Below, piece after piece: positions 25,834 through 33,742 of a DNA stretch of 64,000 nt. The notes beneath the pieces are model-generated. The model searched no databases. It saw only the letters and a program-made list of their open reading frames with translations, and had not been told where the DNA came from. This stretch comes from Orrella daihaiensis (GTDB lineage: Bacteria > Pseudomonadota > Gammaproteobacteria > Burkholderiales > Burkholderiaceae_B). Within the stretch, counting starts at the first letter, position 1, and each line of letters opens with the position of its first letter. The stretch covers positions 2,666,001-2,730,000 of the forward strand of contig NZ_CP063982.1 of NCBI RefSeq assembly GCF_022811525.1, written 5' to 3'. The translations under genes and the position numbers were made by a program.

Positions 25834-26025
25834 GTTGCTGCCTTACCCAACCTATAGATTTCAAGAGCGAGAATTGTAGGCAGGCTGTAGCTGCGGCTAA
25901 TCGATTTTGATGAAGCGTAAGCACAAGTAAGGCGCGTTCGGGTTTACACTGAACCCACCTTCACAAAACATCCTGAGAGTGCTAGCACATAGTGTCTTGC
26001 GTATCTGAACAGATACGAGGCAGCG

Positions 26026-26934
26026 CTAGCGACCTGGTTTGTGAGAAATCAAATGTGTCACCAGAAAATCGATCATGAGTCTAACCTTAGCCGGCAGGTG
26101 CCTGCGGGTTGGAAAGACAGCATAAATACCAAACTCCTCTGCCTGCCAGGTCGGCAGTAGTTCAAGCAACTCCCCATGATCAATATGTTTCTGCACCATG
26201 AAATCGGGCTGTAACACAATGCCTTGGCCTGCGATGGCCGCTTGCGTACAGGTGTCGCCGTTGTTACTACGCATCACCGGCTTGACATCAACGACCTCGC
26301 GTTTTTGCGGCTCAGCCTTCATCGACAGTGTCCAAGTGTCACCAGTTGATAGCAAGCTGTAAGCTAGTATCCGATGAGCCGCGAGATCGGTTGGTCTGTT
26401 TGGCCTGCCATGATTTTTGACGTAACTCGGTGCGGCACAAACTTTCAGCCTCATGCTCGCGAGTCGGCGACTGACCAATGATGACGATGGTAGCTGTCCG
26501 ATGCGAACTGCCAAATCGAAACCCTCATCAACAAGATCGGCCACCCGATCTGACAGCGTGATCTCCAGCAAGACCTCGGGGTGCTTTTGCATGAACACAG
26601 GCCAGAGCGGCGCTAGGTACATCACCCCATAACTAAACGGTACATTGACTCTGAGCGTGCCACGCGCCTGAACAGTTCGGTGACTGACTTCGTCTGTGAC
26701 CTCTTGCCATTGCTGCAACAATTCACGACTGCGCCCAAAAAACAAGTCGCCATCGGAGGTCAGGGAAACCCTTCTTGTGGTTCTATGCAACAGACGCGTG
26801 CCCAACTCATCTTCTAGCAAGGCCACCTGTCGCGACACCACTGCTTTGGATAGTTGTAGCTTGTTTGCTGCCGCCACGAAGCTACCAGCCTCGACCACTG
26901 CCACAAACGCCTGCATGGCTTCTATGCGATCCAT
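26026..26934 (-). CDS. LysR family transcriptional regulator (DoxX/dioxygenase-linked)
   Basis: The 302-residue protein has the HTH MDRIEAMQAFVAVVEAGSF continuing AAANKLQLSKAVVSRQVALLEDELGTRLLHRTTR, of the CrgA-like LysR group. The effector domain includes RGTLRVNVPFSYGVMYLAPLWPVF. It is divergent from doxX and the dioxygenase, a common proteobacterial arrangement in which the regulator controls both. The intergenic 115 bp is AT-rich. A hairpin CGTATC/GATACG at 26000-26017 follows its stop. Confidence 0.88.
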   Translation of the reverse strand: MDRIEAMQAFVAVVEAGSFVAAANKLQLSKAVVSRQVALLEDELGTRLLHRTTRRVSLTSDGDLFFGRSRELLQQWQEVTDEVSHRTVQARGTLRVNVPFSYGVMYLAPLWPVFMQKHPEVLLEITLSDRVADLVDEGFDLAVRIGQLPSSSLVSRRLASMRLKVCAAPSYVKNHGRPNRPTDLAAHRILAYSLLSTGDTWTLSMKAEPQKREVVDVKPVMRSNNGDTCTQAAIAGQGIVLQPDFMVQKHIDHGELLELLPTWQAEEFGIYAVFPTRRHLPAKVRLMIDFLVTHLISHKPGR

Positions 26935-27049
26935 TGAATTCCTATTGTTTCAATTTCTTTGACAATTTATAACTTTTTACCACCTTTATCTTAAATAAAG
27001 AAACTGACAGAATTTGCCTACTGAAACACTCAACTTTTAGGAGCTCAAT

Positions 27050-27463
27050 ATGCAATCCTCAGTGAACAATGTTCTCGTTCTTATCGGTCGCTTGGCTCTG
27101 GCCGCCCTGTTTTTACCAGCGGGTCTTTCCAAAATTACCGGCTTTACCGGAACCGTTGGTTACATTGAATCGGTGGGCTTGCCGCTTGCCGCGCTAGGTG
27201 CGGTCATTGCCATCATCGTTGAAATCGTAGGCGGCGTTGCATTGATCGCAGGTTTCTTTACGCGCACAGCAGCAATTGTTCTGGCTATCTTCACACTGTT
27301 GGCCAGCATTTTTTTCCATGCCTATTGGGCAATGCCAGCAGATCAGGCTTTCATGCAACAACTGCTGTTCTATAAAAATATCGCGGTCATTGGGGGGCTA
27401 TTGATTCTGGCTGCACATGGTGCCGGACAACTTAGTCTCGATCAAAAGCGCGTTGGTAAGTAA
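27050..27463 (+). CDS. DoxX family membrane protein
   Basis: The 137-residue protein has four hydrophobic segments and the DoxX pattern LIGRLALAALFLPAGLSKITGF near the N-terminus. FFTRTAAIVLAIFTLLASIFFHAYW and KNIAVIGGLLILAAHG follow. TAGGAG at 27040-27045 precedes the ATG. It is followed 39 bp later by the extradiol dioxygenase gene. DoxX proteins are linked to redox and thiol stress responses in some bacteria; the function here is inferred only from neighbours. Confidence 0.88.
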   Translation: MQSSVNNVLVLIGRLALAALFLPAGLSKITGFTGTVGYIESVGLPLAALGAVIAIIVEIVGGVALIAGFFTRTAAIVLAIFTLLASIFFHAYWAMPADQAFMQQLLFYKNIAVIGGLLILAAHGAGQLSLDQKRVGK

Positions 27464-27502
27464 TCACAATTTAGTGTCCAAGAACTATCTGCGGGAATCA
27501 TC

Positions 27503-28294
27503 ATGAGCACAAACCCTGACACCGCCCCTAGCTTATTCATCTCCCATGGAGCGCCGACATTTGCTGACCAACCTGGTGAGCTTGGATACAGGCTGGGTCA
27601 ATTGGGACAAATGCTTGGCAGTGCCAGGGCAATCGTAGCTGTCTCGCCACACTGGGAAACCAATGGCTTGCGGGTTTCAAGCCACCCATCCCCTGAGACG
27701 ATTCATGACTTTTACGGCTTCCCGAAAGAGCTGTATGCCATTCAATATCCAGCCCACGGGTCTCCAGAAGTTGCCAAACTGGTTGTGGACACTCTTGCAT
27801 CAAATGGTCTAGACGCCGGTCTGGATCCAGATCGAGGCATGGACCATGGCGTATGGGTACCACTACGGTATTTGCGGCCATTGGCTGACATACCAGTGAT
27901 TTGCGTATCACTACCTATCAACAGCACGCCCGATCAAGCCTGGCATCTCGGTCAGACACTTGCCGTGCTTCGCCAATATGGCTGCTTGGTCCTGGGAACC
28001 GGCAGCCTGACGCACAACCTCGCGGAGTTCCGTGGTTCGAATACAGATCAAGTATCTCCCTATGTGCATGAATTTGCCAACTGGATTGAGGACCGGATTA
28101 AAGATGGCGATTATGACTCTTTACTGCATTACCGTGAATTGGCACCCCATGGGCAACGGGCCCACCCCACCGAGGAGCACTTGTTGCCACTGTTCTTTGC
28201 CCTTGGCGCCACAAGCAAGGCAGACCGTTTTGAAGTGATTTCAAGGGAGGTTCGCTACGGTATGTTATCCATGGCGTCCTACTGCTGGCAGTAG
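27503..28294 (+). CDS. class III extradiol (LigB/DODA-type) dioxygenase
   Basis: The 263-residue protein belongs to the LigB superfamily. Metal ligands are expected in FISHGAPTF and VSPHWETNG, and the catalytic histidine in DHGVWVPLRYL. VLGTGSLTHNL is also conserved. Family members (E. coli YgiD type) open catechol or DOPA rings with non-haem iron or zinc. It forms a likely operon with doxX under the divergent LysR regulator. The natural aromatic substrate is not known. Confidence 0.88.
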   Translation: MSTNPDTAPSLFISHGAPTFADQPGELGYRLGQLGQMLGSARAIVAVSPHWETNGLRVSSHPSPETIHDFYGFPKELYAIQYPAHGSPEVAKLVVDTLASNGLDAGLDPDRGMDHGVWVPLRYLRPLADIPVICVSLPINSTPDQAWHLGQTLAVLRQYGCLVLGTGSLTHNLAEFRGSNTDQVSPYVHEFANWIEDRIKDGDYDSLLHYRELAPHGQRAHPTEEHLLPLFFALGATSKADRFEVISREVRYGMLSMASYCWQ

Positions 28295-28309
28295 CGATAA
28301 ATCCAGTGG

Positions 28310-28666
28310 CTACTTCTCATTACTCTCTATGTGGATCGCAAGCCAGACCGTTGGCGGACTGGCTTGCGTGAATTGCACGCGATGCCGGCGATGCGGTGCA
28401 ATGTATAGGAAATCGCCCACAGCCAAGTTTCTTCCGTATAGCTCATCCTCAAACCTGAGGGTGGCACTACCTTGCACCAATAAAATCCATTCGGCTTGTG
28501 TTTGGTCATACCAAAACCCTTCCGGGCTAACTTGACCAGTCGACACAATACGTTCGATACGCACATTTCCGAACGACAACAAGGCATGAAAAACTTCAGC
28601 AGCTTCAGGCGAACTCGGAAGATCACTGAGCAAATTACCGGACACCGCGTCCCGAGGCGTCATCAT
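28310..28666 (-). CDS. cupin domain protein
   Basis: The 118-residue protein has a single cupin barrel: EGFWYDQTQAEWILLVQGSATLRFE, then VGDFLYIAPHRRHRVQFT. The last block provides the H and R of motif 2. The frame is open upstream to 28810, but the ATG at 28666 overlaps the stop of the DUF2165 gene as TGATG and gives a normal cupin length. Co-translation with the upstream membrane protein is likely. Enzymatic or ligand-binding function is unknown. Confidence 0.8.
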   Translation of the reverse strand: MMTPRDAVSGNLLSDLPSSPEAAEVFHALLSFGNVRIERIVSTGQVSPEGFWYDQTQAEWILLVQGSATLRFEDELYGRNLAVGDFLYIAPHRRHRVQFTQASPPTVWLAIHIESNEK

Positions 28667-29247
28667 CACAACTGAGCGTTCTGACCGTTGGGTGACGACA
28701 TATCTTCTGGCTTGCGAGGATCGGATACGGTCGCTTCTGGTTGAGCCAAATAAATCATCGACAACAATAAAATCCCGGAAAACGCATACGCTGTTGCCTG
28801 CCCATTCCAACTGTTAGCCCACATGGCAAAGTATTCAGCACCGATGACCGCAAAGCCCAGATACCAGATCAGGACACCAACCCCGCAACCAGCCAAACCA
28901 AACGCCTTGCCGATCGCCAAACGATTCGGGTTAGCACAAAACACGCAAAACAGCAGCAGTAATCCACCAACGCTGCACAGAATGCCAACTACAAACTCAG
29001 CAAAGATAATCGCGGCGTAAGCCATCTGGTGCAGCATCGGGTCTTTGATCGCGCGATGCAATAACGTCTCGACTTGCGCCCAACTGGCAAGTGACTCCAT
29101 GCTGAGCACTTGTTGCACAAATTGAAAATTAATACTGTAGGCGATGAGGTTAGTCCATGCGACCACCAACCCAAACAAGCCGATAGATAGAGTCAACACT
29201 GCCTTTGTCAGCAGGCTGACCTGTTGTAGGCGATCATTTGCTGCCAC
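28666..29247 (-). CDS. DUF2165 family membrane protein
   Basis: The 193-residue protein has four to five hydrophobic segments. YLGFAVIGAEYFAMWANSWNGQATAYAF is the signature of DUF2165. The GTG start has GAGGAGAGCC upstream. Its stop overlaps the cupin start by one base, so the two are probably expressed together. No function is established for the family. Confidence 0.8.
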   Translation of the reverse strand: MAANDRLQQVSLLTKAVLTLSIGLFGLVVAWTNLIAYSINFQFVQQVLSMESLASWAQVETLLHRAIKDPMLHQMAYAAIIFAEFVVGILCSVGGLLLLFCVFCANPNRLAIGKAFGLAGCGVGVLIWYLGFAVIGAEYFAMWANSWNGQATAYAFSGILLLSMIYLAQPEATVSDPRKPEDMSSPNGQNAQL

Positions 29248-29340
29248 AACGGCTCTCCTCGATAAGCTGTTTTATTAAACAAGATTACAACTGCTCGCGA
29301 ATACCGATCAAATCAAACGTACGTTAACAGACTAACCGAA

Positions 29341-31287
29341 TCAGTCTCCAAACGCTCTTCGCCAAAGCCGAGCAAGGATAGTCCCAAATCCCGACACATC
29401 ATCTACTTGATTACGGTATCGACCACTGAACAGCTTAGCAATCATCAAATCACGCTGATTCGCTTCATACTCAAAGATCGCTGCAATCGCACCACGGTTA
29501 ACCCGGATAGGCTTAAGCCGTACTGCACCCACACCCGATATCCTTGCGACCATACTTGTTGGTAACGGCGTTGACAACCAGTTGGAATCAAGCTGTATCT
29601 TGCAACCGTCGACGCTGGCGTCAATAAGCTCGCCTAAGGTTTTAAAGTCGTCGAGCTCAAGCTCAACAGACTCATGCACATCAAATCGTTCTTCCCGCCG
29701 AAATCTTGGCCCCTCAAAACACAGCAATGCTGCGAGCACTAGAACCACAAGATTAAAGGCAGACCAAAAAACAGCGATCGGATAGAACTCATCAAACCGA
29801 ATGACTGCAATTTCAGGTTGCACGTTGATCAGCAAGCCCGCCACAGTCAAAGCAATGGCAAGGAGAATTTGATAGAACGTGAAAAGCTCAGCGCCGCGTC
29901 CACTGACAGACGAGGAACCCTTGGGCGTAACCTTAAACGGTGTGCCAAACGGTTTGATGAGTGATGCCACGACAGTGGGAAACATCCGGAAACTCGCAAA
30001 CACACTAGCCGCTACTGAGACCAAGGGCATGTACTTACCGCCCACTAGCCATCGCATGTTCAAGAAGAACGCCAGAAACACCGGTACCTGAAAGAAAATC
30101 AAATCATTGATACTAGTGAAGTAAAACGGGATCATTCCAGTTAAAAGATATACGATGGGGATAAGAATCAGCATGATTCTGACGGTGTACTGGATTAACC
30201 AACTCGTGGGAAAGAACAGCAGCCGCTGGATGGCGGTCAGCCCTGCACCCAACGGCCCAGTTGGCAGAAACAGAGACTGAATGGCTCCTCGACACCAACG
30301 CTCGCGTTGAACAAAAAAGCCTTGGATCGATTCGGCCGCCAGGCCCATGCTCAGTCGTTCATTCAAATAAAGTGTGCGGTAACCTTTACGCAGCATGACC
30401 AAGGTACTTAACAAATCCTCCGTGATACTTTCGGTTGGCACACCACCCACAGCAACCAGTGCCGCGCGGCGCTGAATGCTACAAGAGCCGCAACAAAAGG
30501 CAGCATCCCAGGCATCACGGCTTGCTGCCATCTCATCAAAAAAAAGACGCTGCTCATCAGGGTAATCTTGCGAGATACTCAAGTTTGTTTGAATCGGATC
30601 CTTGTTGTAAAAGTGCTGCGGCGTTTGCACAATGCCCACAGTCGGATCATCAAAAAAGCCTATGGTTCTTCGCACGAAATCTGGAAATGGCACAAAGTCG
30701 GCATCAAAAATGCAAATGAACTCCCCCTTTGTCTTTGCCAATGCATGGTTAAGATTCCCGGCTTTGGCATGCGCATTATCCTCTCTGGTCAGATAGCCGA
30801 CCTCTCGATCCCGACAATAGTCTCTGAGCCAGTCACGCCGGCCATCATCGAGAACCCAAACTTTTTTATTTGGCCAATCAATGTTGCACGCGCCAATAAT
30901 TGTTTTTTCTAGAACGTCAATCGGCTCGTTATAAGTCGGGATAAGTATATCAACCGACGGTGAGGGTTCACGTGGTAACTGGGCAAGTGCATCGGCTTGA
31001 GCACTGCGTTCATTGGTGCGGCTCATAATTAGCAAGAACGTACCGACCTCAATGAAGGTCAATAATTCAACGAGCCACAATAAGATGGTCCATACTTGAT
31101 TTGCCCAACCAAGTTCGGGCGGCAGGTAAAGCGTAGCGATTGCTCGCCAGGCAAGGTAGACAACCCCCAGTAAAACACTGACTAGCGCAAAGAAAGCTCG
31201 GTTTTTATTACTCGATTTGGTGGCATCCCAAAACAATAAATAAATTGATGCCACCAGCAACAGTGGCATATAGGCAGTCAGCGTCAT
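29341..31287 (-). CDS. BcsA-like family 2 glycosyltransferase with C-terminal PilZ domain
   Basis: The 648-residue inner-membrane protein has N-terminal TM segments, then a GT2 domain: PTYNEP, DDG (147-149), DAD (195-197), AFCCGSCSIQRR, TED (289-291) and QRERW (327-331). This is the processive beta-glycan synthase set. More TM segments follow, then a PilZ domain with RxxxR (530-534) and DASVDG (556-561), the c-di-GMP binding motifs. It should polymerise and export a polysaccharide when c-di-GMP is high. Its start overlaps the HlyD stop as TAATG. Cellulose is not proven; no bcsB, bcsC or bcsZ is nearby. Confidence 0.88.
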   Translation of the reverse strand: MTLTAYMPLLLVASIYLLFWDATKSSNKNRAFFALVSVLLGVVYLAWRAIATLYLPPELGWANQVWTILLWLVELLTFIEVGTFLLIMSRTNERSAQADALAQLPREPSPSVDILIPTYNEPIDVLEKTIIGACNIDWPNKKVWVLDDGRRDWLRDYCRDREVGYLTREDNAHAKAGNLNHALAKTKGEFICIFDADFVPFPDFVRRTIGFFDDPTVGIVQTPQHFYNKDPIQTNLSISQDYPDEQRLFFDEMAASRDAWDAAFCCGSCSIQRRAALVAVGGVPTESITEDLLSTLVMLRKGYRTLYLNERLSMGLAAESIQGFFVQRERWCRGAIQSLFLPTGPLGAGLTAIQRLLFFPTSWLIQYTVRIMLILIPIVYLLTGMIPFYFTSINDLIFFQVPVFLAFFLNMRWLVGGKYMPLVSVAASVFASFRMFPTVVASLIKPFGTPFKVTPKGSSSVSGRGAELFTFYQILLAIALTVAGLLINVQPEIAVIRFDEFYPIAVFWSAFNLVVLVLAALLCFEGPRFRREERFDVHESVELELDDFKTLGELIDASVDGCKIQLDSNWLSTPLPTSMVARISGVGAVRLKPIRVNRGAIAAIFEYEANQRDLMIAKLFSGRYRNQVDDVSGFGTILARLWRRAFGD

Positions 31288-32516
31288 TACTGAAAAAGAC
31301 CAGTCAATCGTGTCAACAGCACCTTGGGATTGAAGGTGCGGTCAAATGTGACTTCCGCAGCTCGACCAACGTAACACTGATTGGCTTGAATATCGGGCAA
31401 TGTATCTTTCGCTATGCGCACAAAGACACGCCCATCACGAGAATCGGTATCGAGCTCAGCTGCCAGCGTCTCATCACGAACCTTGTTGCCGCTGCCCACA
31501 ATCTTGAACACCTCCGCAACTGCCCATTCAGAGCTACCGACGAGCCGATAATTTACTTTGCTGCCCTCGGATAAGCCGGCTAAATTGCTATCGGGCACAG
31601 CCGCTTCTACAAACAGGTCATTGCAATCGACTAGCGCCGATAGACGACTCCCCAGCACAACATCACTGCCGACTGGAAAGTACAGGCGCCAAAGCATTCC
31701 ACTGACTGGTGCAGCCAAGGTGGCTTCACGCAATTTCTGCAAGTTCGAACGCTCAGCGGCAATCTGATCCTCAAGCGCCATCAAGCGTGCATTGGCCTCA
31801 CTGATCTCGGCCTGAATATTGATTAATTGCACCGTGATGTCCTCGAACTTTTGTTGCGTGTAAGGCACATCGTTTCGACCTTGACCGAGGTAAACGCCTG
31901 CCGCCAACGCAGTCTGCTCAGATTCGAGTGTTCTGATTTTGGCTTCGATCGCTTGCAGTTGGGCTTCGCCCACTTCAAGCCCAAATCGAGATCGGTCAAA
32001 CTCTAATTCGGAAATAAACTTCTGAGCCAGTAGTTTGCGGTTTTTTTCGAGCGTAAGCTTTAATTCATTGACTGTGCCCTGCTGAGCCAACGCCTGCGCT
32101 CGGGCCTCCGCGATTTGATGTTCAAGACGCGTGGTTTCATGACTATTGTGCAATTCAATCCGCACCTGCAGGTCTGATTGCATGGACTGCAAACTCGTTT
32201 GCTGTCGGGTCAATCCATTAATTCTTTCCATGACTGTCTGGCGCAACGCTTTCAATTCCTCTAGCAATCTTTCGCTGATTCTAGGGTTGTTGACGACTAT
32301 CAGTGAATCACCGCGCTCAACTGTTGAACCAACCGACTTGAACACTTCCGTTACAACACCTTCAAGCGGCGAATTTACATACACGACATGTGCATTGACA
32401 ATCGCATTGGCACTTTGCACCTTAAATAAGGCTGGCCCAACCACGATGACGAGTGCCAATAAAATAATGATGCCGATCAGACGCCGGAAAAACTTGCCAT
32501 TGAAATTTATTTGCAT
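31287..32516 (-). CDS. HlyD-family membrane fusion protein, partner of the glycan synthase
   Basis: The 409-residue protein has one N-terminal TM segment (about 12-30), a biotinyl-lipoyl-like strand (VYVNSPLEGVVTEVFKSVGSTVERGDSLIVV), a long coiled coil (roughly 85-245) and a C-terminal beta-barrel region. It resembles Alg44-type periplasmic bridge proteins but has no PilZ domain; that domain is on the synthase instead. The gene is first in a two-gene operon. ATG 32516 lacks a good ribosome binding site. A 12-bp palindrome ATCACCGGTGAT lies at 32538-32549. Confidence 0.82.
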   Translation of the reverse strand: MQINFNGKFFRRLIGIIILLALVIVVGPALFKVQSANAIVNAHVVYVNSPLEGVVTEVFKSVGSTVERGDSLIVVNNPRISERLLEELKALRQTVMERINGLTRQQTSLQSMQSDLQVRIELHNSHETTRLEHQIAEARAQALAQQGTVNELKLTLEKNRKLLAQKFISELEFDRSRFGLEVGEAQLQAIEAKIRTLESEQTALAAGVYLGQGRNDVPYTQQKFEDITVQLINIQAEISEANARLMALEDQIAAERSNLQKLREATLAAPVSGMLWRLYFPVGSDVVLGSRLSALVDCNDLFVEAAVPDSNLAGLSEGSKVNYRLVGSSEWAVAEVFKIVGSGNKVRDETLAAELDTDSRDGRVFVRIAKDTLPDIQANQCYVGRAAEVTFDRTFNPKVLLTRLTGLFQ

Positions 32517-32929
32517 ATGAAAAATTATTCAGCCAGTATCACCGGTGATCAAATAGCGTCACCATGACAGGTTTAGCAAGAACCGAAGATACCTTCTTCG
32601 GTTGAGAGGATTACACCTTAATTAAGCGCCTGATACCTCAGTAAATTACTCAAGCAAATCACCTCCGTATCCGGTTAGATTTTACCTGCAAGATAATAAC
32701 CACTGATTATTTTCGGTTTTTTCTGGCTTTCTCTCCATTATGGATGCGCTGGTATCGAAAAGAGTGACGGGTTATCAATTATGATGAATGCACCGCTTGC
32801 AATTGTGATCAGGTTGATTAAAAAGGCTATCGGGTCTGTTCGCGACACTAGAATCACTTAACTCTGACAAGTGCGGAACCCACAAGGTTCCGTGAGGTCC
32901 AATGGCTATTGACTGCCCAAGAGGATGTC
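32517..32929. other. divergent control region between glycan synthase operon and SBP-GGDEF operon
   Basis: No gene is seen in these 413 bp. Visible elements are the palindrome ATCACCGGTGAT (32538-32549), a hairpin AACCGAAG/CTTCGGTT (32581-32603) and a hairpin CGGAACC/GGTTCCG (32874-32892). The last hairpin ends 37 bp before the binding-protein start. Both operons read outward from here, so shared regulation is plausible. No confident promoter hexamers were assigned. Confidence 0.5.
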
Positions 32930-33739
32930 ATGCTCACTCGAAACATACGAATCATGAATGTATTATTCGGCAGCCTAATCCTGTTGGTTGCACTGGGGCC
33001 AGGAACCACGTTAGCCGGCACACTAGACGCGGTCAAAGCGCGCGGTACGCTTTTAGTTTGTCATTGGCCACAATATTTTGGGATTAGTTTCGAACATCCG
33101 AGAACAGGCATACTGCAAGGCATCGACATCGATATGTCCAAGGCATTTGCAGACGATCTTGGCGTGAATCTTGAGTATGTCAAAACCGACTTCGCAAACT
33201 TCATGGATCGCTTGGAGGCCGGCGACTGTGACATTGCGATGATGGGAGCGGGTGTAACCCCTGCACGTCAAGAAAGGGTTAGTTTCTCGGCACCATATCT
33301 GCGTAGCGATATTTATTTCATTACAACAAAAGCGAATACAACCCTGCAATCTGTTGAGGATCTCGATCAACCAGGTGTAGTGATCTCTGTGCAGAAGGGA
33401 ACCTACATGGAGCCATTCTCGCGCGACTATTTCAAGAATGCGACTTTATCAATCGTCTCCAAACCGTCCGAGCGCGAGATAGAAGTCGAAACGGGTCGGG
33501 CCGACGCTTTTGCGACCGACTACCCCTACAGTCAGCGCATGTTGCGTAACGTTGATTGGGCGAGATTAATCAGCCCTACCAAGGAACTTAAAACGACTGA
33601 TTATGCCTACGCGGTGCGCAAAGGTGATCCGCAGTGGCTAGCAACAGTCAACGAATTTTTGATCCGCGTCAAGCAAGATGGCCGTCTTGAGCAAGCAGCA
33701 AGAGCCAACAACCTGCTACCCATTCTAGTCAGGGACTAG
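32930..33739 (+). CDS. periplasmic solute-binding protein, family 3 (amino-acid type)
   Basis: The 269-residue protein has a signal peptide (MLTRNIRIMNVLFGSLILLVALGPGTTLAG) and the SBP family 3 fold. Key segments are LDAVKARGTLLVCHWPQYFGISF, GIDIDMSKAFADDLGVNLEYVKT, LEAGDCDIAMMGAGVTPARQERVSFSAPYL and AYAVRKGDPQWLATVNEFL. ATG 32930 follows AGAGGA. No ABC permease or ATPase is nearby; the next gene, 3 bp on, is a membrane diguanylate cyclase. A sensory rather than transport role is therefore inferred. Confidence 0.85.
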   Translation: MLTRNIRIMNVLFGSLILLVALGPGTTLAGTLDAVKARGTLLVCHWPQYFGISFEHPRTGILQGIDIDMSKAFADDLGVNLEYVKTDFANFMDRLEAGDCDIAMMGAGVTPARQERVSFSAPYLRSDIYFITTKANTTLQSVEDLDQPGVVISVQKGTYMEPFSRDYFKNATLSIVSKPSEREIEVETGRADAFATDYPYSQRMLRNVDWARLISPTKELKTTDYAYAVRKGDPQWLATVNEFLIRVKQDGRLEQAARANNLLPILVRD

Positions 33740-33742
33740 CGC

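Noticed and set aside
26000..26017. Terminator for the LysR gene at 26026
   Set aside because: The hairpin CGTATC/GATACG is clear, but no T-run follows on the minus strand, so I did not list it as a terminator.
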